A DNA stretch of 64,000 nucleotides from Rhizobium favelukesii (GTDB taxonomy: Bacteria; Pseudomonadota; Alphaproteobacteria; Rhizobiales; Rhizobiaceae): contig NZ_HG916854.1 of NCBI RefSeq assembly GCF_000577275.2, forward strand, positions 186,001-250,000. The letters run 5' to 3'. Every line of letters begins with the position of its first letter. The first letter of the stretch is position 1. Shown piece after piece: positions 8,473 to 16,923 of the stretch. The translations under genes were made by a program, and so were the position numbers. A model generated the notes under the pieces. It saw only the letters and a program-made list of their open reading frames with translations. It had not been told where the DNA came from and ran no database searches.

Positions 8473-9893
8473 GCTGCAAAACCCGCGATCGGGAAGCGAT
8501 GCTGCCAGCATTCCTCAGCTTCTAGGCGCCTAGCAAGCGAGAGCAACAGCGATTCACGGCCGATCGGCGCCATGAGTTGGATCGGCAAGGGCAGGCCGGC
8601 GGCGTCTGTTCCGAATGGAAGTGTCAAGGCAGGAAACCCCGAGACATTGGCGAGTGACGCGAGCGGCGCGAAGGCCGTCATGCGTTCGAAATGCTGCTTT
8701 ATGTCGCCATGATCGGACGGAAACGAGCCGATCGCAAGCGGCGCCGAGGACAGCATTGGCGATAGGATGCAATCGACCGTTTCGAACAGCATCCACATAT
8801 GATGGCTGACGAGGACTGCCTCGTTCAGCGATGCCCAGAGCGTAGTCGCGGGCATGGCCCGGCCATAGGCGGCCACTGCCTGCGTCATGGGTTCGGCCAT
8901 GCCGATGTCGAGATCAAGGTCTGCGACAAACCTGGCCAGGTTGACGGCGACGATCTCCGCGAAGGCACGCGCGCTCGGCTCCACCACGGTTTCAATATCG
9001 CTCCAGTCGAGCTGAACGATCGAGTGACCTTTTTTCTCAAGGGCGATAGCTGCGGCCTCGACGGTTTCGAGCCGGTCGGCCCCGGTCGGCCAGCGCGGGC
9101 CGGTATCCGCAAGGAGGCCGATCCTGAGTGGGCGGTGTCGGTCCGCATGCATGGCGATGTCGGGAAAGGGGCCGCGGGCATTGCCGCTGAATGCCTCCAG
9201 GGCGCGTGCCGTGTCGCGCACCGAGCGTGTGACGACGAGTTCGCTGGCGATGCCGCCCAGATGATTGCCGAAAGAGGGACCGGCCGGCATGGCACCGCGG
9301 CTGGGTTTTAGCCCGACAAGGCCGCAACAGGCGGCCGGAACCCGGATCGAGCCGCCAGCGTCCGTGGCGTGTGCAATCGCGACGATACCGGCCGCGACGG
9401 CTGCGGCCGCCCCACCCGACGAACCTCCGGCAGTGCGGGTCGGGTCATTCGGATTTCGGCAGACGGGGCCGATTGCCGGTTCGCTTGCCAGCGACAGGCC
9501 AAATTCGGGGCTGGTCGTCAGGCCGAACATGCAAAAGCCGGCCGCGCGGAACCGGGCCGCAAGCTCGGAGTCGGCGGCCCCGCCCCGCCGCTGGAAAAGG
9601 CGCGAGCCGCCTGTCACCGGCAGACCGGCGAAGGGGCCACCAAGATCCTTCGCCAGCGTCGGCACACCGCCAAACGGTCGAGCGGCGAAGCGCCGGGGCG
9701 CAGCCAAACGTTCGTCGTCGGCTGCACGCGCCGCGGCCATCCCCATCTCTTCGTCGAGATGGGCAATCGCGCCCAGGCCGGAATGCCGCACAGCGGCGGC
9801 GAGGGAGGACTGCATCGCTTCCGCTGCAGTCAACTGTCCGGAACGGATCATCTCCGCCACGTCGGTGGCGTCTGCTGGCGGCTTGCGGGGCAT
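8469..9893 (-). CDS. Amidase, amidase-signature family
   Basis: Cytosolic amide hydrolase with a Ser-cisSer-Lys triad, 474 residues. Lys82 lies in GVPTLAKDLGG, the bridging serine is in AGGSSGG (residues 155-161), and the nucleophile is Ser182 in DAGGSIRVP. The gene lies 12 bp after the BMP-family binding protein and overlaps the ATPase gene by 4 nt. An amidase inside a nucleoside-type importer operon, together with a deaminase-like enzyme, suggests a short pathway that opens and then hydrolyses an imported N-heterocycle or amide. The substrate is not predictable from the signature alone. Confidence 0.88.
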   Translation of the reverse strand: MPRKPPADATDVAEMIRSGQLTAAEAMQSSLAAAVRHSGLGAIAHLDEEMGMAAARAADDERLAAPRRFAARPFGGVPTLAKDLGGPFAGLPVTGGSRLFQRRGGAADSELAARFRAAGFCMFGLTTSPEFGLSLASEPAIGPVCRNPNDPTRTAGGSSGGAAAAVAAGIVAIAHATDAGGSIRVPAACCGLVGLKPSRGAMPAGPSFGNHLGGIASELVVTRSVRDTARALEAFSGNARGPFPDIAMHADRHRPLRIGLLADTGPRWPTGADRLETVEAAAIALEKKGHSIVQLDWSDIETVVEPSARAFAEIVAVNLARFVADLDLDIGMAEPMTQAVAAYGRAMPATTLWASLNEAVLVSHHMWMLFETVDCILSPMLSSAPLAIGSFPSDHGDIKQHFERMTAFAPLASLANVSGFPALTLPFGTDAAGLPLPIQLMAPIGRESLLLSLARRLEAEECWQHRFPIAGFAA

Positions 9894-9905
9894 GATCGAG
9901 CCGAA

Positions 9906-10895
9906 TTACTTCGGCTGTTCCATGTTCTGCGGCACCTCGAACTTGCCGGCCTTGATGTCGGCGCGCTTGGCCTCCATCGCCGCTTCCGCCTCTGCCGGCG
10001 CCACTCCCTTCACGAAGACGATGTCGCTGCCACCTTCCTTCATCAGGCCATAGGCTGTGTAGTTGCGGCCGACGGGCTTGCCGGCCACAACGTCGGCGAT
10101 CGCCGCGTTAAGGATCGGCCGGAAGCCCCACAGCGCGTTGGCGAAGACGGTGTCGGGGTAGCGCGGCGTATAGTCGATCAGTGAACCGACGGCCTTGATC
10201 TTGCGCTCCTTGGCGGCGTCGGCAGTGCCGATGCGTTCGCCGAACAGGACGTCGGCGCCGGCGTCGATCTGGGCGAGGCCCGCTTCGCGCGCCTTCGGCG
10301 GGTCGAAGAAGGTGCCAATGAAAGCGACGAGGTGCTTGCAGTCGGGATTGACGGACTTGACGCCGTCCGCGAAGGCGTTGATCAACATGTTGACTTCGGG
10401 GATCGGCATGGCGCCGACGGAGCCCACGACGTTGGACTTGGTCATCTTGCCCGCCAGCATCCCGGCGAGATAGGCACCGTCATAGTTCCAGGTACCGAAC
10501 ACGCCAAAGTTACTGTCTTCCTCCTTGCCGCTGGATCCGAGCACGAAGGCGGTATCGGGGTAATCGGCCGCCACCTGTCGGGCTTCCTTTTCGACGGCAT
10601 AGGCTTCGCCGATGATCAGTTTGTTGCCCTGCTCGGCATATTCGCGCATGGCGCGCGGATAGTCGGTGCCGGAGACGCCTTCTGAGAATACATATTCGAT
10701 TACGCCCTCCTTGGCAGCGTCTTGCAAGGCCTTGTGAAGACAGGAATTCCAGGCATTCTCAACGGGCGATGCATGGATGCCGGCCACTTTCAAGGGTGCG
10801 GCTGCGCGCGCCAGCGGCGCCAGGCCGCTCACGCCAAGGGCAATGCCCGAAGCGATTATCGCGCGGCGCGACATAAGCAGATCTTTGGTCATCAT
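9906..10895 (-). CDS. BMP-family ABC transporter substrate-binding protein
   Basis: Periplasmic binding protein of the BMP (basic membrane protein, PnrA/NupN) family, 329 residues. The N-terminus has SRRAIIASGIALG, which fits a twin-arginine signal, followed by a cleavage region LARAA. The mature part begins PLKVAGIHASPVENAW and contains the family stretches FVLGSSGKEED and GTWNYDGAYLAGMLAG. It is the first gene of the operon, so it probably has the strongest expression. A near-perfect palindrome (10912-10934) lies 17 bp upstream of the start. Family members bind nucleosides or related heterocycles. Confidence 0.9.
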   Translation of the reverse strand: MMTKDLLMSRRAIIASGIALGVSGLAPLARAAAPLKVAGIHASPVENAWNSCLHKALQDAAKEGVIEYVFSEGVSGTDYPRAMREYAEQGNKLIIGEAYAVEKEARQVAADYPDTAFVLGSSGKEEDSNFGVFGTWNYDGAYLAGMLAGKMTKSNVVGSVGAMPIPEVNMLINAFADGVKSVNPDCKHLVAFIGTFFDPPKAREAGLAQIDAGADVLFGERIGTADAAKERKIKAVGSLIDYTPRYPDTVFANALWGFRPILNAAIADVVAGKPVGRNYTAYGLMKEGGSDIVFVKGVAPAEAEAAMEAKRADIKAGKFEVPQNMEQPK

Positions 10896-10911
10896 TGTTC
10901 CCCTTTTTTTA

Positions 10912-10934
10912 CCATTTGGTTCAAAACCATATGG
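10912..10934. promoter_or_regulatory. Palindromic candidate operator before the BMP operon
   Basis: CCATTTGGTT (10912-10921) and AACCATATGG (10925-10934) form a dyad with one mismatched pair and a 3-nt centre. The core TGGT-N5-ACCA resembles GntR-family (FadR subgroup) operators. Its position 17 bp upstream of the BMP start codon would place it over the transcription start or leader. No GntR gene is adjacent, so the regulator is unknown. Confidence 0.5.
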
Positions 10935-11398
<464 letters not shown>

Positions 11399-11989
11399 AT
11401 GATGCAAAAACACGCCCTGTCGCTCGCGATCGGCGTTGGCCTCACGAGTGCCTGTCTTCTTTTCGCTAAACCTTTGGTAGCTGCCGATCAAGAGCCGTGG
11501 CCTGGCACCAAGGCTGGAGCGCCCACCCCGAAAGTCGAGGGGATGCCGCCCGAGCTGGCAAAACGCCTAGCGAACTTTGATGACCTCGATTTCCATGTCT
11601 ACAGCGGCCAGCAGTGGGAGGACCTTCATAAGAGCCACGCCAAGGACATCATTGTGCACTATCCTGACGGTCATACCACTAAGGGCATTCCAGATCACAT
11701 CAAGGAGCTGGAGTTCTTGTGGACCTTTGCTCCAGACAACCGCATTACCGAACATCCAGTAAGGTTTGGCACAGGCGACGCCGAGTGGACTGCTGTGATG
11801 GGATTTCTTGACGGCACCTTTACCAAGCCTATGGCTATGGCGGATGGAACGGTTATTCAACCGACTGGCAAAACCTACCATCTACCCATGGCTACTTTAG
11901 GACATTGGAACAAGGAAGGCACAATGGACGAAGAGTATCTGTTCTGGGATAATGCCGCTTTCATGACGCAAATCGGCGTTGGCAAGTAG
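11399..11989 (+). CDS. Exported SnoaL-like (NTF2-fold) protein
   Basis: Predicted periplasmic protein of the SnoaL-like/ester-cyclase group, 196 residues from an ATG at 11399 that follows CGGAGGAGAG by 5-6 nt. Residues 1-30 form a Sec signal peptide (MMQKHALSLAIGVG, cleaving near VAA-DQ). The mature part shows the NTF2-like pattern around WEDLHKSHAKDIIVHYPDG (about residues 62-82) and a conserved C-terminal EEYLFWDNAAFMTQIG, as in proteins annotated SnoaL-like polyketide cyclase or ester cyclase. A longer frame from 11360 adds 13 residues without a ribosome site. It faces the sulfatase gene convergently. The biochemical role is unknown. Confidence 0.8.
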   Translation: MMQKHALSLAIGVGLTSACLLFAKPLVAADQEPWPGTKAGAPTPKVEGMPPELAKRLANFDDLDFHVYSGQQWEDLHKSHAKDIIVHYPDGHTTKGIPDHIKELEFLWTFAPDNRITEHPVRFGTGDAEWTAVMGFLDGTFTKPMAMADGTVIQPTGKTYHLPMATLGHWNKEGTMDEEYLFWDNAAFMTQIGVGK

Positions 11990-12424
11990 GGGTCTGCTAC
12001 CAGCATAGCGGTACCCTCGTGTTTGCGTACCCGGAGCGTTTACGCGAATTGTAATGCCGATAGAGCTAACGGGATGTCGGGGCCGCCCGTCGTAAAACCG
12101 AAAATGACCCGCTGCGGCCGCCGCCAACCTGGGCCTCACGACCGAGCCAGGCAGCCTGCTGCGACTGGTTTTTTCAAGCCGCGCATCGATCAACAGGATC
12201 TCTCGACGCACCAGGGGCATTTTGCAGGCGAGATCAGGAAACGCGTCGAACCAATGGGTCGGCGACGCTCCGATTGAAGCCGTTCTCGGGCATTGCAACG
12301 TCGACGACTCAAGGAATAGCGGTGGGCTGCGATTCGATTCCCCGAAGAGACGCAATCGCCTTTATCGAACCACAGTCAAACTTCGAAGAAACGCCTTAAA
12401 TTTCAGATACATGTTCGACATTAA
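11990..12424. other. Intergenic region between convergent genes, no supported gene
   Basis: About 435 bp between the SnoaL-like gene and the end of the sulfatase gene. Possible short reading frames show no recognisable family or ribosome sites. The right end is bounded by the hairpins at 12425-12473. Confidence 0.5.
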
Positions 12425-12473
12425 TTCAGTGCCCCCGGCAAGGGGCACTGAACGGGCGTTTCGAAAATGCCCG
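12425..12473 (-). terminator. Tandem hairpins downstream of the sulfatase gene
   Basis: A perfect 11-bp inverted repeat (TTCAGTGCCCC at 12425-12435, GGGGCACTGAA at 12442-12452, loop of 6) is preceded by a second stem, CGGGC at 12453-12457 with GCCCG at 12469-12473. Both lie just beyond the sulfatase stop at 12489. There is no clear T-run on either strand, so factor-independent termination is plausible but unproven. Confidence 0.5.
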
Positions 12474-12488
12474 CACACTCACGGCTAA

Positions 12489-14885
12489 CTAGATCTGCGG
12501 CGGCCCGACCTTCACCGTCAGCTTGTCGAGCGTGCCGGTAAAGCGGAAAGGCACTTGGTAGTCCTTGTCGTCGATCGGCGATCGGGTGTCGACACCCACA
12601 TCGAACGACTCGTCGATTGTCGCAATGAAGGGGATGGTATGCGGGATCGCCTGCTTGGCGACCTCGGCGCCATCGACGCTCAAGACACCAGTACCGCCCT
12701 TGGCGAAGCCGGGCCCTTGATAGGTGAAATCGAAGACTATGGTGTGTTTGCCGGACGTCAACGCATCCTTGCCTTCCCAGCGGAATCGCTCCAACCCCAG
12801 CAGGTTGTAGGTGAAGACCGGCTTGCCCTTCAGCAGATAAAGGCCATAACCGCCAAAGCGACCTCCGAGCGTATTGATCACGCCTTCGCCGCCGCCCTCC
12901 GGGACGTCGACCTCGGCGGTGATCGTGTAGGACCGGGTCAAGGGGCTGGGCGCAGCCGATGGCGGCAGGCCCGAGAGCTCGCCAGTGTAGGTGAACGTAT
13001 CCCGGCCCGCTGTGGCGCTGGGCTGCTGGCCGAAGCGCGTGGCAACCCTGTTGTCCAGCGGGAACACCTGGTATTTTGCGGCTTCCACCAGGAACTGGTC
13101 CTGCAGCTCCTTGAGCTTTGCCGGCTCCTTGGTGGCGAGATCGTCGAACTGTGAGAAGTCCTTGGTAAGATCGTAGAGTTCCCAGTTATAGCCGTCGAGT
13201 ACATTTGGAAGCTTGCCGAGGCCGAGCAGCCACGGCCCGGCGTCCGGCGTGGTAGAGGCGATCCAGCCGTCGTGGTAAATCGCGCGGTTCCCGAACATCT
13301 CGAAATACTGGGTCTGACGTGCAGAGGGTACATCCTTTCCCCCCTTCGACCACGTATAGGCCATGCTAATGCCCTCAATTGGCTTCTGGGCAATACCGTT
13401 TACCGTCTGCGGCGCCTTGATGCCGGTGGCCTCCAGAATCGTTGGCACGATGTCGATCACATGGTGGAACTGGCTGCGGATGCCGCCCTTGTCGGTGATG
13501 TGGCCCGGCCAGGACATCGCTATGCCCTGACGGGTGCCGCCGAAATGCGAGGCAATCTGCTTGGTCCACTTGAAGGGCGTGTCAAAGGCCCAGGACCAAG
13601 CAACCGACATATGCGGCGTAGTCACGTCGGATCCCCAGGCGTCATAGTACTTCAGCTGGTCGGCGACCGGCATGTTGATCCCCTGGATGGCAGCAAGGTC
13701 AAAGGCGGTGCCGATGGTCGAACCCTCGGCGCTAGTACCGTTGTCGCCCTCGATGTAGATGATCAGGGTGTTATTGAGTTTGCCCTGCTTTCGCACTTCA
13801 TCGACCACCCGACCAATCTCGTTGTCGGCATAGGCGACATACGCGGCGTAGACCTCTGCTTGGCGGGCGAACATCTTCTTCTCGTCGGGGTTCAGCGTGT
13901 CCCACTTCGGCAGGTCATCCGGCCACGGCGTCAGTTGGGTGCTCTCCGGTATCACGCCGAGCCTCTTTTGATTGGCAAAGATCTGGTCGCGCATGGCATT
14001 CCAGCCCATGTCAAACTTTCCCTTGAACTTATCGATCCATTCCTTGGTCGGATGGTGCGGAGCGTGGGTCGCTCCCGGCGCGTAGTAAAGGAAAAACGGC
14101 TTCTCAGGCGTCGCTGCATTGGTCTGGCGCAGGTAGTTGATGGCCTCGTCGGCCATGGCGGTGGTCAGGTTGTAACCGGGCTGGTCTTCCCAGGGGAATA
14201 TCTGTGTGTGATCGCGGAAGAGCCACGGGGTCCACTGGTTGGTTTCGCCGCCCATAAAGCCGTAGAAATAGTCGAAGCCCATGCCCGAGGGCCATTGATC
14301 GAATGGACCCGACATCGAATAGTTGTAGGTAGGGGTATTGTGGTCTTTGCCGAACCACGAGGTGGCATAGCCATGGTTCTTGAGGATGTTCCCAATCGTT
14401 GCGTTCTCGGGACCGATAATTGAATCATACCCCGGAAAACCGGTCGCCTGTTCGGCGATCACCCCGAAGCCCGACGAATGGTGGTTGCGCCCGGTGATGA
14501 GTGCGGCGCGCGTGGGTGAACACAGCGCGGTGGAGTGGAACTGCGTGAAGCGCAGCCCATTGGCTGCGATCTGATCAAGCGTCGGTGTCGGGATGACGCC
14601 GCCGAAGGTGCCCGCGACGCCGTAGCCCGCGTCGTCGGTTATGATCAGCAGCACGTTCGGCGCGCCCTTCGGCGGCACCACGGTGGGCGGCCACCAGGGG
14701 GTTGACGCCTTGGCATCCAAGTTGATGGTCCCCCCGAAAGCCGGCGGCGTAGCCGGCAGCGACTGGCCGTCGATCGTCGACGTGGCGCTGGGTGAACCAA
14801 GCGTACCGGTGACTTCTTGGGCGGTGGCAGGAAACACTGAAAAACAACTGGCGGCGAACACTGCTAGATAGACGCGCGTTTTCAT
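12489..14885 (-). CDS. Exported arylsulfatase
   Basis: Sulfate-ester hydrolase of the formylglycine sulfatase family, 798 residues from an ATG at 14885 with ribosome site CAGGGAGCA. Residues 1-22 form a signal peptide (cleavage near ATAQ), so the enzyme is exported. Metal-binding NVLLIITDDAGYG lies near residues 77-89, and the formylglycine site LCSPTR has Cys122. Further conserved parts are GKDHN and the region around TNAATPEKPFF. The C-terminal 200 residues form a second, probably lectin-like beta domain, as in large AtsA-type enzymes. No formylglycine-generating enzyme gene is in the window, so activation must come from elsewhere. It fits sulfur scavenging alongside the desulfurisation genes that follow. 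Confidence 0.92.
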   Translation of the reverse strand: MKTRVYLAVFAASCFSVFPATAQEVTGTLGSPSATSTIDGQSLPATPPAFGGTINLDAKASTPWWPPTVVPPKGAPNVLLIITDDAGYGVAGTFGGVIPTPTLDQIAANGLRFTQFHSTALCSPTRAALITGRNHHSSGFGVIAEQATGFPGYDSIIGPENATIGNILKNHGYATSWFGKDHNTPTYNYSMSGPFDQWPSGMGFDYFYGFMGGETNQWTPWLFRDHTQIFPWEDQPGYNLTTAMADEAINYLRQTNAATPEKPFFLYYAPGATHAPHHPTKEWIDKFKGKFDMGWNAMRDQIFANQKRLGVIPESTQLTPWPDDLPKWDTLNPDEKKMFARQAEVYAAYVAYADNEIGRVVDEVRKQGKLNNTLIIYIEGDNGTSAEGSTIGTAFDLAAIQGINMPVADQLKYYDAWGSDVTTPHMSVAWSWAFDTPFKWTKQIASHFGGTRQGIAMSWPGHITDKGGIRSQFHHVIDIVPTILEATGIKAPQTVNGIAQKPIEGISMAYTWSKGGKDVPSARQTQYFEMFGNRAIYHDGWIASTTPDAGPWLLGLGKLPNVLDGYNWELYDLTKDFSQFDDLATKEPAKLKELQDQFLVEAAKYQVFPLDNRVATRFGQQPSATAGRDTFTYTGELSGLPPSAAPSPLTRSYTITAEVDVPEGGGEGVINTLGGRFGGYGLYLLKGKPVFTYNLLGLERFRWEGKDALTSGKHTIVFDFTYQGPGFAKGGTGVLSVDGAEVAKQAIPHTIPFIATIDESFDVGVDTRSPIDDKDYQVPFRFTGTLDKLTVKVGPPQI

Positions 14886-15073
14886 CGTTGATTGCTCCCT
14901 GTTGAACCGTAGGCAAACGGGAAGAGCGAGCGAATGTCCCGCTCTATAGTGGCGCTCATATGGGCTGCAAAGTTCAGAACCAGCCGGCGTATCGGTCAAC
15001 TAGCCGTAAGATTGCGGAAAGTATCAGAGTGCTACCACCCACGGAAGTATCTTACCGTATGATACGGGGCCTC
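14886..15073. other. Sulfatase upstream region
   Basis: Holds the sulfatase ribosome site and presumably its promoter. The AT-rich block ATCTTACCGTATGATACGG (15050-15068) contains the partial dyad CCGTATGATACGG, which may be an operator or a transposon scar. No gene is seen. The neighbouring resolvase relic starts at 15074. Confidence 0.4.
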
Positions 15074-15298
15074 TTAGGGGTCAACGAAGGCCATTGACGC
15101 CTTGCTCAATCCCGTCGCCTTCATGATCTGAGGGACCGTCATCGTCTCCCTCATGCCTTTGATCTCGGTCACCTTATCTGGTGTCGCCTTAGCGAGGCGT
15201 CCGAACCGTGTTCCGCCCGCCTTGGCCTTGGCGATACCGTCCATTTGCCGCTCCGACCTGGTAGCCGTCTCAAACTCAGGCGATTTCTCAAGGTTGAT
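15074..15298 (-). pseudogene. Relic: C-terminal end of a Tn3-type serine resolvase
   Basis: Reading the minus strand in the frame that stops at 15074-15076 gives EFETATRSERQMDGIAKAKA, then GGTRFGRLAKATPDKVTEIK and MTVPQIMKATGLSKASMAF. This is the recognisable end of the resolvase/invertase family: E-helix ERQxEGIAxAKAxG, linker GRxxxxTxxxVxEI, then the helix-turn-helix VxxIxKxTGxSxAxxY. The catalytic N-terminal 120 residues with the active-site serine are missing upstream, where the LLM gene ends at 15347. It is therefore a fragment left by a past transposon. Confidence 0.65.
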
Positions 15299-15346
15299 GC
15301 CGCAAGACCTTTGCGATCTCGCTCCAAAGACATCACCGATGGTGTC

Positions 15347-16417
15347 TCAGCGGCGCAACAGGGGAAGCAGCTGGTTACCCTGCCGCCTGATTTCCGCCAG
15401 GTAAGGCGTATCCGAGAGGACGAAATGCGTAACGCCCAGATCCTCGTACTTGCGTAGTGAACGCGCGACGTCTGCTGGCGAGCCCACAAGCCATGTGGTG
15501 CCGGCGCCTCCGCCCCCGTATTTGCCCGGGGCAGTATAGAGGTTGTCGTCAAGGACATCGCCGCGCTTATGAAGGTCGAGCAATCGCTGCTGTCCGACGG
15601 CCACCGACCGTCTGTGGTCATTCCAACCTGCACCTGCGTTCTTGGCCATCTCTGCTACCTTCGCTTCGGCGTCGGCCCAGGCCTGTTGCGTGGTGTCACG
15701 CACGAGTGTCGTGATGCGCAACCCGAACTCCAGAGGCGGCAAGTCGCGGTCGAGCTTCCTGCCGAGCCGCTTGAGGCGCTCGATCCGTTCGCTGACACCG
15801 GCAATCGGTTCGCCCCAGAAAAGCTGAACGTCGGCTTCAGTGGCCGACACCCGCTCCGCTGCCTCCGACGCCCCGCCGAAATAGAGTTTGGGGTGGCGGC
15901 GCTTGCCGCGGACCACTATGCGTGGCGCGACGTTGGATTGACTGACTCGAAAGTGCTCCCCCTCATAAGTGACGGTCTCTTCGGTCCAAAGCCTGCGCAC
16001 GAGCCGCATGAACTCCTTCGTCCGGGCGTAGCGGTGGGCCTGATCGCCCTCGCTGTCTCCATAGGCAGAGAGATTGTCCTGACCGGACACGATGTTAACG
16101 CGAATGCGCCCGCCGGTCAGGTGGTCGAGTGTTGCCGCGGCCGACGCAAAGTGTGCTGGTCGCCAATAGCCGGGGCGGATCGCAACCAGCGGCTCGAAGG
16201 TCGTGGTCCGGGCGGCGAGTGACGTCGCGACCGTGAAGGTGTCGGGTCGGCCCCAGCCGGTCCCGATAAGTGCGCCCTTCCAGCCGTGTTCTTCCAGCGC
16301 CTTTGCCTGTTCGGTCAACGTATCCAAGCTGTTGTGATGTTCGACCGCCAAATCGCCGCGATGGCCCGGCTTAACGTCGTTGGGAATGTACCAGAGAAAT
16401 TCGGAGTTGCCGCTCAT
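15347..16417 (-). CDS. SsuD-like FMN-dependent alkanesulfonate-type monooxygenase
   Basis: Two-component flavin monooxygenase of the bacterial luciferase-like (LLM) superfamily, SsuD branch, 356 residues. It would use FMNH2 from a separate reductase to release sulfite from a sulfonate. Diagnostic stretches are FLWYIPND at the N-terminus, RIRVNIVSGQDNLSAYGD (about residues 120-137), KLYFGGASEAAERV and FWGEPI in the barrel, and a C-terminal VTHFVLSDTPYL. The ATG at 16417 was chosen because the family starts there; it has no strong ribosome site. The gene is divergent from the FAD/NAD(P)-binding gene at 16924. The SsuD/SfnG/NTA-type branch is clear, but the substrate is unknown. Confidence 0.85.
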   Translation of the reverse strand: MSGNSEFLWYIPNDVKPGHRGDLAVEHHNSLDTLTEQAKALEEHGWKGALIGTGWGRPDTFTVATSLAARTTTFEPLVAIRPGYWRPAHFASAAATLDHLTGGRIRVNIVSGQDNLSAYGDSEGDQAHRYARTKEFMRLVRRLWTEETVTYEGEHFRVSQSNVAPRIVVRGKRRHPKLYFGGASEAAERVSATEADVQLFWGEPIAGVSERIERLKRLGRKLDRDLPPLEFGLRITTLVRDTTQQAWADAEAKVAEMAKNAGAGWNDHRRSVAVGQQRLLDLHKRGDVLDDNLYTAPGKYGGGGAGTTWLVGSPADVARSLRKYEDLGVTHFVLSDTPYLAEIRRQGNQLLPLLRR

Positions 16418-16923
16418 GATGCGAATTGCCTGTGTGCTGATGGACTGGACGAACAGAGCGAAGGCCCGGGGCCGGTCACTCCAAAACAAAATGACAAGAA
16501 CCGATGTGCTCTCGTGTTCAGTCTTGTCCTCCCCGTTGAAGCGGTTTCGGCACAACCAAGAAATCGTGTCGTGCTACTCAATGAACGTGCTTCCGATGTC
16601 TAGAATGATTTTGGTAGGCGCTCATTGATGGATTGCTTCTCTGCCGGTTCATTTGGTCAGATGGATCCAAGGGGATTTCGAACTTCGATGCCACCGCTTG
16701 CCATCATGTCCATTCTTTCGTCGCGTGAAACCTAATCACTATTAAGTGTATAGAGAAGATAGATTATTCTATTTTTTTATTGAGGATGGCCATTTCTCGT
16801 TCGCGCACGATCTTCAGCCGAAGCGGCTGCCGGAGATCGAACCGGACGACAAGATCTCAATCACGGAACTCCGAGATGGGCCACGGCGTTCTGGTAGCTG
16901 CTCAAGACGGAGAACGGTGTGCG
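16418..16923. promoter_or_regulatory. Divergent intergenic region with an AT-rich dyad
   Basis: About 500 bp between two divergent genes. The AT-rich block around 16741-16780 contains ATAGATTATTCTAT (16759-16772), a dyad with arms ATAGA and TCTAT. A similar dyad lies before the truncated LLM gene (43089-43106). Possible frames in the interval have no family match, and I see no supported gene. Confidence 0.35.
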
